Source: Hyphodiscus hymeniophilus
Taxonomy: Eukaryota > Ascomycota > Leotiomycetes > Helotiales > Hyphodiscaceae
DNA length: 64,000 bases
Assembly: GCA_016508695.1 (NCBI GenBank)
Contig: VNKQ01000002.1
Location: forward strand, 1,922,001 to 1,986,000
Reading direction: 5' to 3'
The translations under genes were made by a program, and so were the position numbers. The notes under the pieces are model-generated. The model made no database searches and was not told the origin of the DNA. It saw nothing but the letters and a program-made list of their open reading frames with translations. Positions within the stretch are counted from its first letter, which is position 1; every line of letters begins with the position of its first letter. Below, one piece after another: positions 1-11,271 of this stretch.

Positions 1-1459
1 GGAACGACGGCAGAGAGTACTAGTAAGCGAGCCGACGATTAGACAAATTCAATCCACTCGAACCCACGTGGTCGAAATGGGGTAAATTAAATCCCCTTTA
101 TGAGTACCTTTTACCTCTTTTACGACTTGGCATAATTTGGTGAGGTTGTTTCCGATACTAACTTTAAGTTTAGAGGGATAATCAACAGGTGCAGCTAACT
201 ATACTACATCCCATGCAGACCGCCCACTTGTGCCGTCAATGGCGAATCCAGCCATTAGCTGGATGGGAGCTGGACCACACCATACATAATCACCCAACAA
301 GATCATGGTTCGAAGTGAGCACGGGTCGTGGAACGATGCATCAGCATTAGCAAGGACTGGGCGCGAAGAATCTCTGCAAGAAATATAACACGAGGAGGCC
401 AGCCAGGCTCTCTACAACAGTGGTGGTTGAGAGTCCTTTTCGACAGATAAAGACGGCTAGGGTACTGTGAGCGACATATATGACTGCTAATCTACACTTA
501 GCAGATAGCATCGTGGGCGGAACTATCCACAGTCGACTCATTCCTCGACAAAGCCAATTGTGTGATTGAGGCCAAGCTTCTGGCGGTACAAGAACATGCG
601 CCATTTGAAGTCAAAGAAGGGGCGTCCTATGAAATAAACAAACGCAAACCTCGAAACATATCAGAAGGCAGGACCACGATCTCAGACAGTCATCCGATTC
701 CGATAACATTCAATACTTTACTTACCTCTTTTGACATGAGGAGCGACTGTTCGTGGAGTGTAAAAGGTGCAAGGAGTGTACGTGAACCTTCCCACTAGAA
801 AACTTCTTCTTCATAGAGGATATATCGCCTTACCTACCAACCATCACCCCACCTGACTCATTGCAACCGACGAAAACAGACCAGGAACAGGAAAGGCACC
901 CTTCGCCTGCTTCCCGTCCGGCCAAACTCATCCCCTTTTATGGTGGAGCTCGTACGAACGAGAGCCGCAACGTCCGAGCGCCGAGACGCCGCACTTCTCC
1001 TCATGCCCCGCGTAGTCCTGAGCCTTGTCTGCGCCCTGCCACAGTCGGAGAAATATTCGAGCGGCTTGGACGGCGAGCCGCCGCGTCTGGGACAACTTCT
1101 ACGTGAAGGTAAGTCGAGAGGCGCATTCACTTGGAGAAGGCGGAGGAAGTGCTGGTTGTGAAGGGAGTTACGGTCGTAGTCGATCATGTCCCATGTACCT
1201 GGAAATGGAAGAGATATATAGCGGCTGTCTTCGTGATTGTTTTCTTCAGTTCCAGATCTTCAGTTCCAGATCTGTCAAAACCTCAGCTTGATTCGAAGTC
1301 GAAACACTACTTAATCACACTCAAAAGCTCCCTCTTAAACATTCAATCCTCATATTTCGAGCCAGTCAACATAATAAATATCAAAGTTGAATCCATCTCA
1401 TTCTCCAACAAGCCCCCCAAACGACCTCCTCCATATCTCTCTCATACACACACATCAAA
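1..1459. other. Intergenic, no supported gene
   Basis: I see no supportable gene here. Several short open frames exist on both strands around 860-1190, but they overlap each other in GC-rich sequence, have no family resemblance and no convincing start context. A short direct duplication (CAGTTCCAGATCTT repeated in tandem, about 1249-1276) lies about 190 bp upstream of the first real gene. The last 150 bp are C/T-rich with a run of CA dinucleotides (about 1444-1456), as is common in fungal 5' leaders, and end in a good start context (CAAAATG) for the gene at 1460. Confidence 0.6.
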
Positions 1460-2221
1460 ATGCACTCCTCGAAACGCACAATAGCCCTCTTCGGCGCAAC
1501 AGGCGGAACCGGCCTCTCGATCCTCAAGAACTGCCTCAGCGCAGGCCACACCGTCCGCGTACTAGCCCGCACCCCCTCCAAGCTCTCCTCCCTCTCCGCC
1601 CAGCACGCAAACCTACACATCGTACAAGGAGACATCAGCGACGTGGCCGCCATCACGACGACGCTCCGCTCACCCGACACGCCGCAGGGACAAGGGAGAG
1701 CAGTCGACGTCGTCATCAGCGCAATCGGTATGGCGCTCGAGATGAAACGCCTCTCCTTCACCAGCACCAACCCTCACGTGTGCGAGTCCGCAACGGCCAA
1801 CATCCTCTCCGCGCTCTCCGCGCTCTCCGCGGACCCTGCAACAATAGATCCCCTCCTCGTCCTCCTCTCCACAACAGGCATCTCCTCCAAATCGCGAGAT
1901 ATCCCCCTCTTGATGCTCCCACTGTACCACTGGGTCCTCCCCGTGCCTCACGCGGACAAGAAGGCGCTCGAGTCGCTTGCCATCCGCAGCGGGAGGCGGT
2001 GGGTCCTCGTGCGTCCCAGCTTCCTGATGAATGGTGAGGCGAGGGGACTGGGGGCCGTGAGGACGGGGGTTGAGGTTCCTGGGGAGAGGAAAGGCGAGGG
2101 TGAGGATCATGCTGTGGGTTATACGATCAGGAGGGAGGATGTGGCGCTTTGGATCTATGAGGCGTGTGTTGAGGGCGATGGGAGGAGGTGGGAGGGGAAG
2201 TGTGTTAGTCTGACCTATTGA
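1460..2221 (+). CDS. NAD(P)-binding NmrA/SDR-like protein
   Basis: Single-exon gene of 253 aa. The N-terminus forms a beta-strand followed by the dinucleotide-binding loop GATGGTG at about residues 11-17, then a helix and a second strand ending in VRVLART, where the Arg suggests NADP(H) preference. This is the atypical short-chain dehydrogenase fold of the NAD(P)H-binding (NmrA-like, PF13460 type) family. Further along, DVVISAIG and LLVLLSTTGIS match the strands that follow the cofactor site in this family. The start is chosen because it has the context CAAAATG and sits directly before the glycine-rich loop. Codon use is GC-rich in third positions up to about 2000, more than in its neighbours. 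It is a predicted soluble cytosolic oxidoreductase or redox-sensing regulator. The substrate cannot be inferred. Confidence 0.8.
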   Translation: MHSSKRTIALFGATGGTGLSILKNCLSAGHTVRVLARTPSKLSSLSAQHANLHIVQGDISDVAAITTTLRSPDTPQGQGRAVDVVISAIGMALEMKRLSFTSTNPHVCESATANILSALSALSADPATIDPLLVLLSTTGISSKSRDIPLLMLPLYHWVLPVPHADKKALESLAIRSGRRWVLVRPSFLMNGEARGLGAVRTGVEVPGERKGEGEDHAVGYTIRREDVALWIYEACVEGDGRRWEGKCVSLTY

Positions 2222-4614
2222 CAACCTGCTCGTAGCTCTCAAATGATACCATAGCCCGTATGTAGACCTGTAGTTTATCTCGATTCCCTAGCTTCATAAT
2301 CTAAAGACTTTTTCTTTATTCTTAAGAGACAAGGTCTTGTTCTATGCAACAAAGAGCCTTATATCAAAAAGAGGTAGGTGGGCGATATTACAGATACCAT
2401 CAGGCAATTCCCTAGGGGATAGGGCCACTCGTCGCGAAGCAAGACTATGAAAGCCACAATACCTTGGTGAACGATGGATAGTGGGAAATAACACAAAAAC
2501 ATCGCATTCTCAACTGTAGGTTCTTCTACGACCGAATCGCATGCTCTATCTACGTGTCCTCCCTCGAGCGAGATTAAGGCAGGACCACAGAACACACCTT
2601 GGCCAGAAGATTCAATCCGTGGGTGGTTTTTTTTCCGCCGTTCTTGCTGATGCAATTCAGATCGTGAAGAGGACGTACATCGACCACCCACTGATCTTGC
2701 TATCGAGTATCTTGCGGTTGTGCAGTCCCGTTCTCCTTCAGGGATCGATCCGCTCCTTATTATCGATACGAGTATCTCCGCTACTTTGAGCTGGTTCGAC
2801 ATCGCGTCGAATTATGTGATCCTCGATTCGCCGTTCTCTAGAAATCTCCGTGGCATTTGAGTTTTAGAAACTCGGCATTGGTATTGTTTGATAAGTGCTG
2901 ATCTCACATAGTTTAATAGACGCTTCTGAACAACCCTCCAAACCATCTTACTATCACTCGTCGCAATTGGTCACTTGTCTGACCCCAAAACAAGATGCCG
3001 AGTCGGTGTACCTAGTCGTTCGAGTTTCCACATCCAGCATCCCCCGCAGCGACGCAGAGTGGACCTTGCACGCCTGCAGACGTGATGCTGGCCGTTGAGC
3101 AGTCTTGACGTCGGATATGCCGAAGGGTTCTGCTGGGTTAGAATGCAAATACCTCCGTAGTGAGCAGAGAACCCAGCTCGAATATTCGCCTGTCAAACGA
3201 GCGACCTCCAAGCAAGCCTCCTGGTCTAATCTGTCCTATCCCGGATATGGGGTACTCATCACGGCCCCGCGCTACTCGAGTAAGCCGTAGCTCGACTCGA
3301 CCCTACTACTATCATGGCATTGACTGCATTGGCTCTGCCCCACGTCGTTGTGACCAAGTGGTACGGCTGCATACTGAAGGTAGGGTATGGTATACAGATT
3401 TGGACATCCAGTAGAATGGCTACGAATTGATTCTTCCCGGGGACTGTAGCTCTCTCCGCAAAGTTCCGCAATGATCGGAGTACCAAGACGACGGATGATA
3501 AGTACAGTAGTGATACGATTCTGTACACTAAAGGCAACTCACCTGCTTGGGCCGTTGAGAGTTGTGGAACCCGAATAACCGATCGGGCCACGGCAATTAT
3601 ATCAGGTGATGTTGAGAGTTGACACCAGCAAACAAAGCTTTACTGTATGGTGGGCACAGTGTACAGTAAGTGCCGATATCTTTCCATATTGGACAGGGGC
3701 ATGATTGGAGAGAGCAGCCGGTTTGTGGAGTCGATGGGGACTTTCTACTGTACCTGGGGGCGGGAGGCAGCCAAGGCAGCCAAGGCAGCCATAAGGTAGG
3801 TAACTAACTAACTGCCAGGACAGCCACCCACGCAGACTTCTCCTCCTCCACCACCAACCTGGTGGCAGTGATGGCACGGGCGAAAGGCTGACTACTGTAC
3901 TACGCTGCGGGGATGCTCACCTGCTCAATACTGTACCTCCTCCACCTCCACCACCAAAGATATGAGATAACTGATAAAGGTACTCTGGAAAGCGCAAGCT
4001 AGGATTGCCTGCAGGGAAGGCTTTCCTATGACGAGCTCAACCAGTCTCGGAGCACCTCCAGCAAATCCACCAAGAGCTCAGAGAAGGATCATCATCTGAT
4101 GCCCCTTGTTGGTCGCATACGCCAGCCAAACGAGGAGGGGTACTGGGCAGTCAACGGTGAGGTAAGAGGACGAGATGGAGCTAGAAATGCTGGGGTTGCA
4201 CTTCGTTGCAGATGGGTCTTGGCTACTGCTCATACCCTTCGAGCCTTCCGTCCTGTCATGTACAGTACCACGTCAACGGCCCGACAAGATAAGTAGCTGT
4301 CCAGTTCCCCATTTCTCCATTGCCAGATACGCTTTTCTCTGCAGCCTTCGCCTTTCACTCAATCCGAAAGCAGCCGCCAGAGTGTTGACACGGTGTATCA
4401 CCACCCAATCCAAGGAATTATACACCGCTTGTACGTGCAGTAAGTACTCCCCACCATCGCCAAGTGTACAGACCCCTCACTCCCCAGCATAAGCTTTGTG
4501 ACTCTGACCCCGCACGTCTCACCCAATATCGAGACAGTCAGGATTCGTGCATCGTGGAATCTGAATTTTATACTGAGGAATTTCACAGGTGATTGATTAA
4601 TCGGCCCATTCATC
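2222..4614. other. Intergenic, 2.4 kb
   Basis: No gene supported. The longest frame (2359-2802, minus) has no recognisable motif, and coding-like bias is absent. The interval holds a small tandem repeat (unit GGCAGCCAA, 3766-3790) followed by GGTAGG/TAACTAAC runs, and two blocks of CCTCCACC-type sequence near 3840-3860 and 3937-3960. The right-hand end is the promoter region of the transporter at 4615. No clear TATA box could be assigned. Confidence 0.55.
3766..3790. repeat. Short tandem repeat GGCAGCCAA x2.8
   Basis: A nine-base unit is repeated two full times plus seven bases of a third copy. It sits in non-coding DNA. Confidence 0.8.
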
Positions 4615-6291
4615 ATGGCAGACCACTACCCCCAAGGAAAGGTCATCAGCAATGATGTCGAGCCTCCAGTAGAGTCTCACCCTCCTCTGGAGAAAACCCC
4701 GGCAGAATATGCCATGACTCGCTTCTCCAGTCTCAAGCCTCCCATGAACAAGGCTCCAAATCCCTTCAGGCTCCTTGCGCTGTTATCAGGGAAGCAGTGG
4801 CTGTTCTTTTTCGTTGGCTTCTTCGCTTGGGTATGGAACCCCTCTACTGGGTTGCGAAAGCACATGTACTAACCTCCGACAGTCGTGGGATGCTTTTGAT
4901 TTCTTCACTGTCAGTTTGACACTGTCTGATCTCGCCGAAACCTTCGACAAAACCAATACGCAAATCTCATGGGGTATCACGCTGGTTTTGATGTTCCGAT
5001 CCGTAGGATCCATCCTCTTTGGTCTCGCCGCTGATCGATATGGACGAAAATGGCCATTCGTCGTCAACAACTTGCTCTTCATCGTCCTCGAGCTCGGAAC
5101 GGGTTTCTGCCAGACTTATAAGCAATTCTTGGCCTGCAGAGCCTTGTTCGGTATCGCAATGGGCGGCTTATACGGAAATGCGGCTGCGACAGCTCTCGAG
5201 GATTGTCCTGAGGCGGCTCGTGGTATTGTCTCCGGTATGCTGCAGCAAGGTTACGCATTTGGATACTTGCTTGCAACAGCCTTTGCCAGAGGACTTGTCA
5301 ACACTACGTCTCACGGATGGCGACCACTTTTCTGGTTTGGCGCATGCCCTCCCGTCCTCATTATTGCTTTCCGACTTTGCTTACCCGAAACCGATACATT
5401 CAAAGAGCGTGAACTCGTTCGAAATGAAAGGGGCAATATTGGAGCAACATTTATTGCCGAAGGAAGAGTCGCATTGAAGCGTCATTGGCTGTTGCTGATC
5501 TATGTTGTGCTTCTGATGGCTGGCTTCAACTTCATGGTAAGACTTTCGCTTCACCTTTGGAATCTCGCTAATAGCTCCAGTCCCACGGCTCTCAAGATAT
5601 CTACCCAACATTATTGACAAACCAATACAACTTCAGTCCCGATGCGGTGACTGTCACGCAAGTAGTTGCCAATTTGGGAGCTATGACAGGAGGAACAGTC
5701 GTCGGATACTCTTCCCAGATCTTTGGCCGAAGATTCTCCATCATCTTCATCAGCGTAATCGGAGCAGCCATTCTCTATCCTTACACATTTACCTCCTCGC
5801 ACGCCATCATTGCAGCAGCTTTCTTCGAACAGTTTTGCGTTCAAGGTGCCTGGGGCGTAATCCCTATCCATCTAATGGAGCTCTCCCCGGGCTCGTTCCG
5901 TACCTTCGTCGTAGGCACATCATACCAGTTCGGTAATCTCGCCTCCTCCGCATCCTCAACCATAGAGACCGAACTCGGTGCTCGCTTTCCTCTGCCACCC
6001 AAGATTTCCGCAACAGGCAAGAAGACGCCTCGCTACAAGTATGGGTTGGTGATGTGTATCTTCATGGGCTGCGTTTATGCATATACGATCTTGCTCACAT
6101 TCCTCGGACCTGAGTACTTGGGACGAAGCTTTGAGGTTCAGCATGATAGTGATTTGTCGGAAGCGGCAGGTCACGATACCATCGAGGCTGCTCTGGGGAA
6201 GATCCATCAAAGGCAGGGAGTTGCGGGGGTTAGTGATGGTGATGCTGAGGCTACTGAGAAGGGAAATGTAACTGCTAGTGAGCGAGTTTAG
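4615..6291 (+). CDS. Jen1-type monocarboxylate/H+ symporter (MFS)
   Basis: Three exons: 4615-4830, 4883-5536, 5581-6291, both introns phase 0 (52 and 44 nt, the first with branch TACTAAC), giving 526 aa. The join across intron 2 restores NFMSHGSQDIYPT (around residue 287), which is the Jen1-family signature NXX[S/T]HX[S/T]QDXXXT linked to carboxylate recognition. The first join restores FAWSWDAFDFFTVSL at TM1, and DRYGRKWP in the TM2-3 loop is the MFS signature. The hydrophilic N-tail (about 60 aa) and C-tail (Lys-bearing) are cytosolic in this family and host ubiquitin-dependent turnover in yeast. Predicted role: plasma-membrane uptake of lactate, pyruvate, acetate or related acids when sugars are scarce. 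It lies alone between long intergenic regions. The exact substrate is not deducible; the family assignment is strong. Confidence 0.92.
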
Positions 6292-7657
6292 GATGGTTTA
6301 TGATGGGGGGTGATTGCAATGAGTCTCGTAGCTGCAGGGAGACTATTTAACAACTTTGCTAGCTTGAGGATAACGTATAAGATTTTGTCTTAAGAACAAA
6401 GAGGAAGTCGCGTGATTTCACCTGCTGAGAATTAATCCCTGATGAAATGGACGAAGATTTGGAGGAAGATCTTGCCCTGTCCTTCATTCCGGAGATGATT
6501 TACCACGTTCAGAGCCGGACGATCGCCCCTAGGTATCTCTGCCGCCCATACCTGGCCACCATGCACCCTCGCTGCTAACAAAGAAGGCTCTCGCGTTTCC
6601 ACCTCCCAAGCCGGCTTCCAAGCCGCTCTCCTAATCAGGGATCCAGACGCCATATGTAGCAAGGCGGAGAACGATCTGAGGGCAGTGGACTACGAGGTCT
6701 CGTCGTTCATATGATGTCGTGGTTGCACTGGTTGGAGTGGATTGGAAAATTCCAACGATCAACTTCATCAGGCCATATCCCGGTCAATAGCCGGCAACAC
6801 GCACATGCACGGCATCTATGCCTATCCCCGCCTCTTGTAGCGTTTTCCCTGCTTCAGTCGAAGCTGGATTCTTCGTTTTTTTTGGAGGGAAGGAGAGGGA
6901 TCGATTCACCGGGTGGTTGAGCAGATGGAGAACCATCCTACTCGTTCCGAGGATACTGCGGATTTTGGGGTGCCTCTGGACGAAATAACGATTTGTTGAT
7001 ACTTTCCTTCTGCGCCGAAATCTTGGGGTTTTCAAAAGGCGCTGTTACACTTGCAGAGTGGAAGATCATGAGATGATAGGTGGATACCTTGTATAAAGAA
7101 GGATTTTTGAAAGAAAGGGGCCCCGAAAGATGAACGGTTTCATTGACGCCTTGTGTGTCTGACGCGATCTATACGATCGAAAAGGGCCTTTGAATTTTAA
7201 GTATGCTTTGTAACACAATAGCTGTACGTGAAGACATTCTGATACGTAGGAGAGTGGCTGGTCGAACAGATACTTGCGTGTCAACGTAGAATTGAGGAAG
7301 ATTGAAGGCAATGGCAGGGGTTTCTAATCTGCGCTCGGCAAGCAATATCAGCAGATTCTGCTGAGAATGCAACGGGGTATGCCTAGTCCCACCCTCGCTC
7401 TAAGAGCCGAGCGCTGCATATCTGTACGACGTAACTAAGGTCGTTCCAAATTGCCAGTCAATGAAGCAATTTCGCCTGATGATCTCATCAATGCTTTCAA
7501 GGGATCAAGGAAGGCGTGCAATCTTCGTTCAGAAGAAGTTCTCTGAGACCTTGCGAGGGGAAGAGTTCGGAGGCAGGCTGTAGCTTGCAACATTCATTCA
7601 TGACCTCCATGACCAAACTCATAATCCCTCTCTTGTATCCCTCTATTCTTGGGAGCA
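6292..7657. other. Intergenic, possible degraded fragment
   Basis: Nothing is firmly supported. A 76-codon minus frame at 6432-6662 contains a coherent stretch (HGGQVWAAEIPRGDRPALNV) that reads like real protein, but it has no upstream exon that I could join and no recognised domain, so it may be a remnant of a gene. The rest contains only short unrelated frames. The interval lies between the 3' ends of the transporter at 6291 and EMC4 at 7658, which are convergent. Confidence 0.4.
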
Positions 7658-8325
7658 TCAAAATGCGGGTATCGCAACCTCCAACGGCTCCCTCGCAGTC
7701 TCCCAAGCCAACCAGTCCGACCTCGTAGTCCTGTATTGACATCAGCATGTAGCTCCATCCCTTTATGGTTGGAAACACTCACGGTAACAGCCCCATCCCG
7801 TTTACCTTCCAGAATCCCAACGCAAGAGCTAGAATGTTCATCACAACATAGACCGCTTTCACCATAAGCAACTTGCCCTTCAGCCCCTCGCTCTCAAACT
7901 TCTCGAACGCTTGATTTGTGCCCATAAGTCCCATGGCAGGATTCTTGAAAGCCATCAAAACCATCATGATGCTGAAGATCTGGAGCGAGTTGCCCGACAT
8001 GTACATCATGAAAGCTGTCATCGGGAGTTGTTTGACAGGTGCCAGGGCCACCTCCCACGCCTTCTTCAACTTAAGGGTATCCATTGCTTCCGTAGTCGGG
8101 GGAGCCCGAGTTGTCGTCTTCGAGGAGGATACTTGTTTCTGGACGCACATATATCAGTGAAATGAAAGATAAAGGGCGCGTGAGGAAGAGACATACTCTG
8201 TTGCCTGTAGATGCGGCGCTGAATCCGGGGGGGTCTGGAATTGCGGTAGATTTTGGTTTTGCGGCCGGAGGACTGCTCAGATCGACGACCCATTGTGGGG
8301 GAGGAGGGGGTGGAGGAGATGACAT
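7658..8325 (-). CDS. EMC4: ER membrane protein complex subunit 4 (EMC4)
   Basis: Three exons on the minus strand: 8325-8197, 8138-7783, 7730-7658 (introns 58 and 52 nt), 185 aa, the usual length for the family. Exon 2 holds the conserved core MMYMSGNSLQIFSIMMV with its two predicted membrane segments (about residues 85-105 and 140-160). The last join restores GLLPTTRSDWLAWE, the near-invariant C-terminal motif of EMC4, which confirms the splice. The N-terminus is a poly-proline, disordered cytosolic tail. EMC4 is a structural subunit of the ER membrane complex, which inserts tail-anchored and multi-pass membrane proteins. It is divergent from the AP-2 beta gene, with 438 bp between the two start codons. 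Confidence 0.95.
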
Positions 8326-8763
8326 CGTGCCAATACTGCGATTATTTATATGCAGAGAAGGGAGATGTTGATAAGGTTAGGTGGAACTCAAAGGTAAAAT
8401 CAGGTGGAATCCACGATAATGTTACAAGCGCGAAGCGGCTCCATGGAGTACTGTAAGCAGACCCCGGACTTTCCAGACAAGGATGCTCCTATTGGACTTC
8501 CTCTCCAACGACTCCTATCCGACTCGGTCGCATTCCAAAATATTCTCCTGAACCTCACCCACATGGAACTACAGTTCCTCAAGCCTCAGAAGCCCCGCTG
8601 TCATTGAACGTTGAGCATGTGACAGGTTTCTGCACATTCCCGGCTCTTTTGGCTCTCGAATATCGATTTCTCGTTGGCTGATTGCGAGGGCTGTTGGAGG
8701 GGTCGAGATAGTCCACCATCGCCCTATTCGGAAGACTCGCGGATTGAATAGGCCTTGCCCAAC
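8326..8763. promoter_or_regulatory. Shared divergent promoter EMC4/APL1
   Basis: These 438 bp separate the two start codons of EMC4 (minus) and the AP-2 beta subunit (plus), so they must carry both promoters. A 67-codon plus frame at 8404-8607 is present but shows no family motif. I did not identify specific factor sites. Confidence 0.6.
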
Positions 8764-11271
8764 ATGAGTTCAGGTGGGGGAGATGCGAAGCTCTTTGCTC
8801 GAGTACGTACCATCACATCTCATCCACACTCCTTGCGAACCAAAGCGGCCTGGCACAATAGAACAAAGGGTTTTGTCTCTCACACTTCATACTCGCACTG
8901 CTATGCTATCGAAGCCGATGGCTCGATGCTGCCAGAGCCTCTGATCGAATGAGTGACGGCCGTCATGTTTCTTCCTCGTTATATCCCGCCTTCGGGCTAC
9001 GGAGGCTATGGCTCACCCTATTTTCGTACTGCACAGGGCAAAGTCGCGGAGTTACGGCTAGAGTTGAACAGCGGAGGGAAGAAAGATAAGAATCACGCTG
9101 CGAAGAAGATTGCGTTGAAGAAGATCGTGGCGAACATGACCATGAGCAACAACGACATGGTTGCCCTGTTCCCCGATATCGTGGCCTGTATGCAAATACC
9201 CAGCTTGGAGATTAAGAAGATGTGAGCTACGAAATGTGTGCAGGGAAGGAGTGTTGCTGATAAGAGCTAGGTGCTTCTTATTCCTGGTCAACTATGCGAG
9301 AATGAAGCCAGATGTCGCGCTGAAGGCTTTACCTACCCTTGAAGAGGTATACATTCTCGAAGAGCCCCCTTGTTGGACATGGCTGACCGTTCTTATAGGA
9401 CATGAACGATTCGAACCCTCTTGTTAGGGCGCTGGCCTTGCGAACGATGTCATATATACATGTACGAGAGTTCGTCGAAGCTACGGTACCCCCCACCAAA
9501 CAGCTACTTCGAGACTCAGATCCATATGTGCGCAAGACGGCGGCTTTCTGCGTTGCGAAGTTATACGATCATGACAGACAATTGGTGGAGAGCTCGGATT
9601 TGATTGATAGACTCAATTCAATGCTGAGGGATGATAACCCGACTGTTGTGGCAAGCGCTCTTGCGAGCTTGATGGATATTTGGGAGAGGAGTGATGCAAT
9701 TAAGCTCACTATTGATTATGGAAATGCTTCGAAGATGGTGCAGATCTTGCCCGACTGCTCCGAGTAAGGAGCATCCCCCCTTGCCGTGGAGGCGAAGCTA
9801 ACACATCTGCAGATGGGGTCAAACATATATTCTTGAAGCTTTGATGTCCTATGTTCCTCAAGAAACTTCCGAGGCCTTACTGTTGGCGGAGCGAATATCC
9901 CCTCGGTTATCACATTCGAATTCAGCAGTGGTCCTCACATGCATACGAGTAATTCTATACTTGATGAACTACATCGCGGACCAGAAGCAGATATCGGCAT
10001 TATGTCGGAAGCTTTCGCCTCCATTGGTCACTCTTCTGGCAAAGGGACCAGAAGTACAATACCTTGCGCTCCGAAATGCCCTGCTCATTCTTCAGAGGAG
10101 ACCCGAAGTACTCAGAAACGACATCAGAGTATTTTTCTGCAAATACAACGACCCGATCTATGTCAAGGTTACTAAGCTAGAGTTAATCTTTATGCTGGCT
10201 ACGGAGAAGAATATCGAGGAGGTACTCACAGAGCTGCGAGAATATGCGACAGAAATCGATGTGCATTTTGTCCGGAAATCCGTACGAGCTATCGGGAAGC
10301 TGGCCATCAAGATCGAGCCAGCAGCGAGGAGGTGTATCAACACTTTGCTTGAGCTCGTCGCGACGAAAGTTACGTACATTGTGCAAGAAGCTACAGTGGT
10401 GATTCGGAACATCTTTCGCAAGTACCCCAACCAATACGAATCTATCATCTCGACGTTGTGCGAGAATTTGGATTCTCTGGATGAGCCAGAGGCTAAAGCC
10501 GCTATGATATGGGTAATTGGGCAATATGCTTCTCGAATCGAGAATTCGGATGTCTTATTGGAGGACTTCCTTGATTCGTTTGCAGACGAGCCTGTTGAAG
10601 TTCAACTGGCCCTTCTTACTGCCACGGTCAAGCTCTTCATCCAACGGCCAACAAAAGGACAGGATCTAGTCCCTAAAGTTCTCAAGTGGGCCACTGAGGA
10701 AACGGACAACCCGGATTTGAGAGACAGAGGGTACATGTACTGGAGGCTTCTCTCGTCAGACATGGCCACGGCAAAGGCCGTCGTAATGGGTGAGAAACCA
10801 GCTATCACCGCTGAATCCGAAAAGCTGGACCCTGCAACGCTGGAGGAGATGTGTCTCAACGTTGGCACGTTGGCAACTGTCTATTTGAAACCCGTACAGC
10901 AAGTTTTCCGATCTGCGCGACCTCGGAAGCTTATTGATTCCCCGGCTCTGCAAAAGCATACCCTTCCTACAGCCAAGGGTCTCGATGGACAGAAATCTCT
11001 CTCAACATTCGGCATGGGTGATCAACCTGTGGCTCTACCACCACAGAATGGCAACCTTGCAGGGGCTATCGACGCTGCCGATGCTTTCTTCGCAGGAGTG
11101 GGTAGCCAGCAGATGGCCGCCATGCATGTCAACGGTGGGGATGATGGGTTTGGTGGTAGTCCCACAGTGGGGAGAGGGGACATGCAGTATGTGGTCAATC
11201 AGAACGCGCCTGAACAGGCGTACCAGCCCACTAATGGTGGTGGTTCCAATGGCGATTCATTGATGATGTAG
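8764..11271 (+). CDS. APL1: AP-2 adaptor complex beta subunit (beta-adaptin)
   Basis: Five exons: 8764-8802, 9037-9221, 9271-9346, 9399-9763, 9813-11271, giving 707 aa. Exon 1 encodes only 13 residues (MSSGGGDAKLFAR), then a 234-nt intron. The protein is the HEAT-repeat trunk of a beta-adaptin: VRALALRTM, DPYVRKTAAFCVAKL, PRLSHSNSAVVL, FVRKSVRAIGKLAIK and LCENLDSLDEPEAKAAMIW are diagnostic. The short N-terminus ending in LFAR and the C-terminal PVQQVFRSARP segment resemble yeast Apl1 rather than the AP-1 subunit Apl2, so AP-2 is favoured. As in other fungal AP-2 beta chains, there is no long ear domain; the last 130 residues are Gly/Asn/Gln-rich and probably disordered. Role: a large chain of the heterotetramer that selects cargo for endocytosis at the hyphal subapex. 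AP-1 beta is the alternative. Confidence 0.9.

Noticed and set aside
1387..2037. 216-codon plus frame overlapping the NAD(P)-binding gene
   Set aside because: It is an Arg/Pro/His-rich out-of-frame translation of a GC-rich gene; the frame at 1460 has a clear Rossmann motif.
6432..6662. Small minus-strand gene
   Set aside because: The frame contains protein-like sequence but no joinable exons or known domain; mentioned only as a possible fragment.
9402..9425. GATTCGAACC word suggesting a tRNA T-arm
   Set aside because: It falls in an exon of the AP-2 beta gene and no cloverleaf can be drawn; no tRNA gene was found elsewhere in the window.
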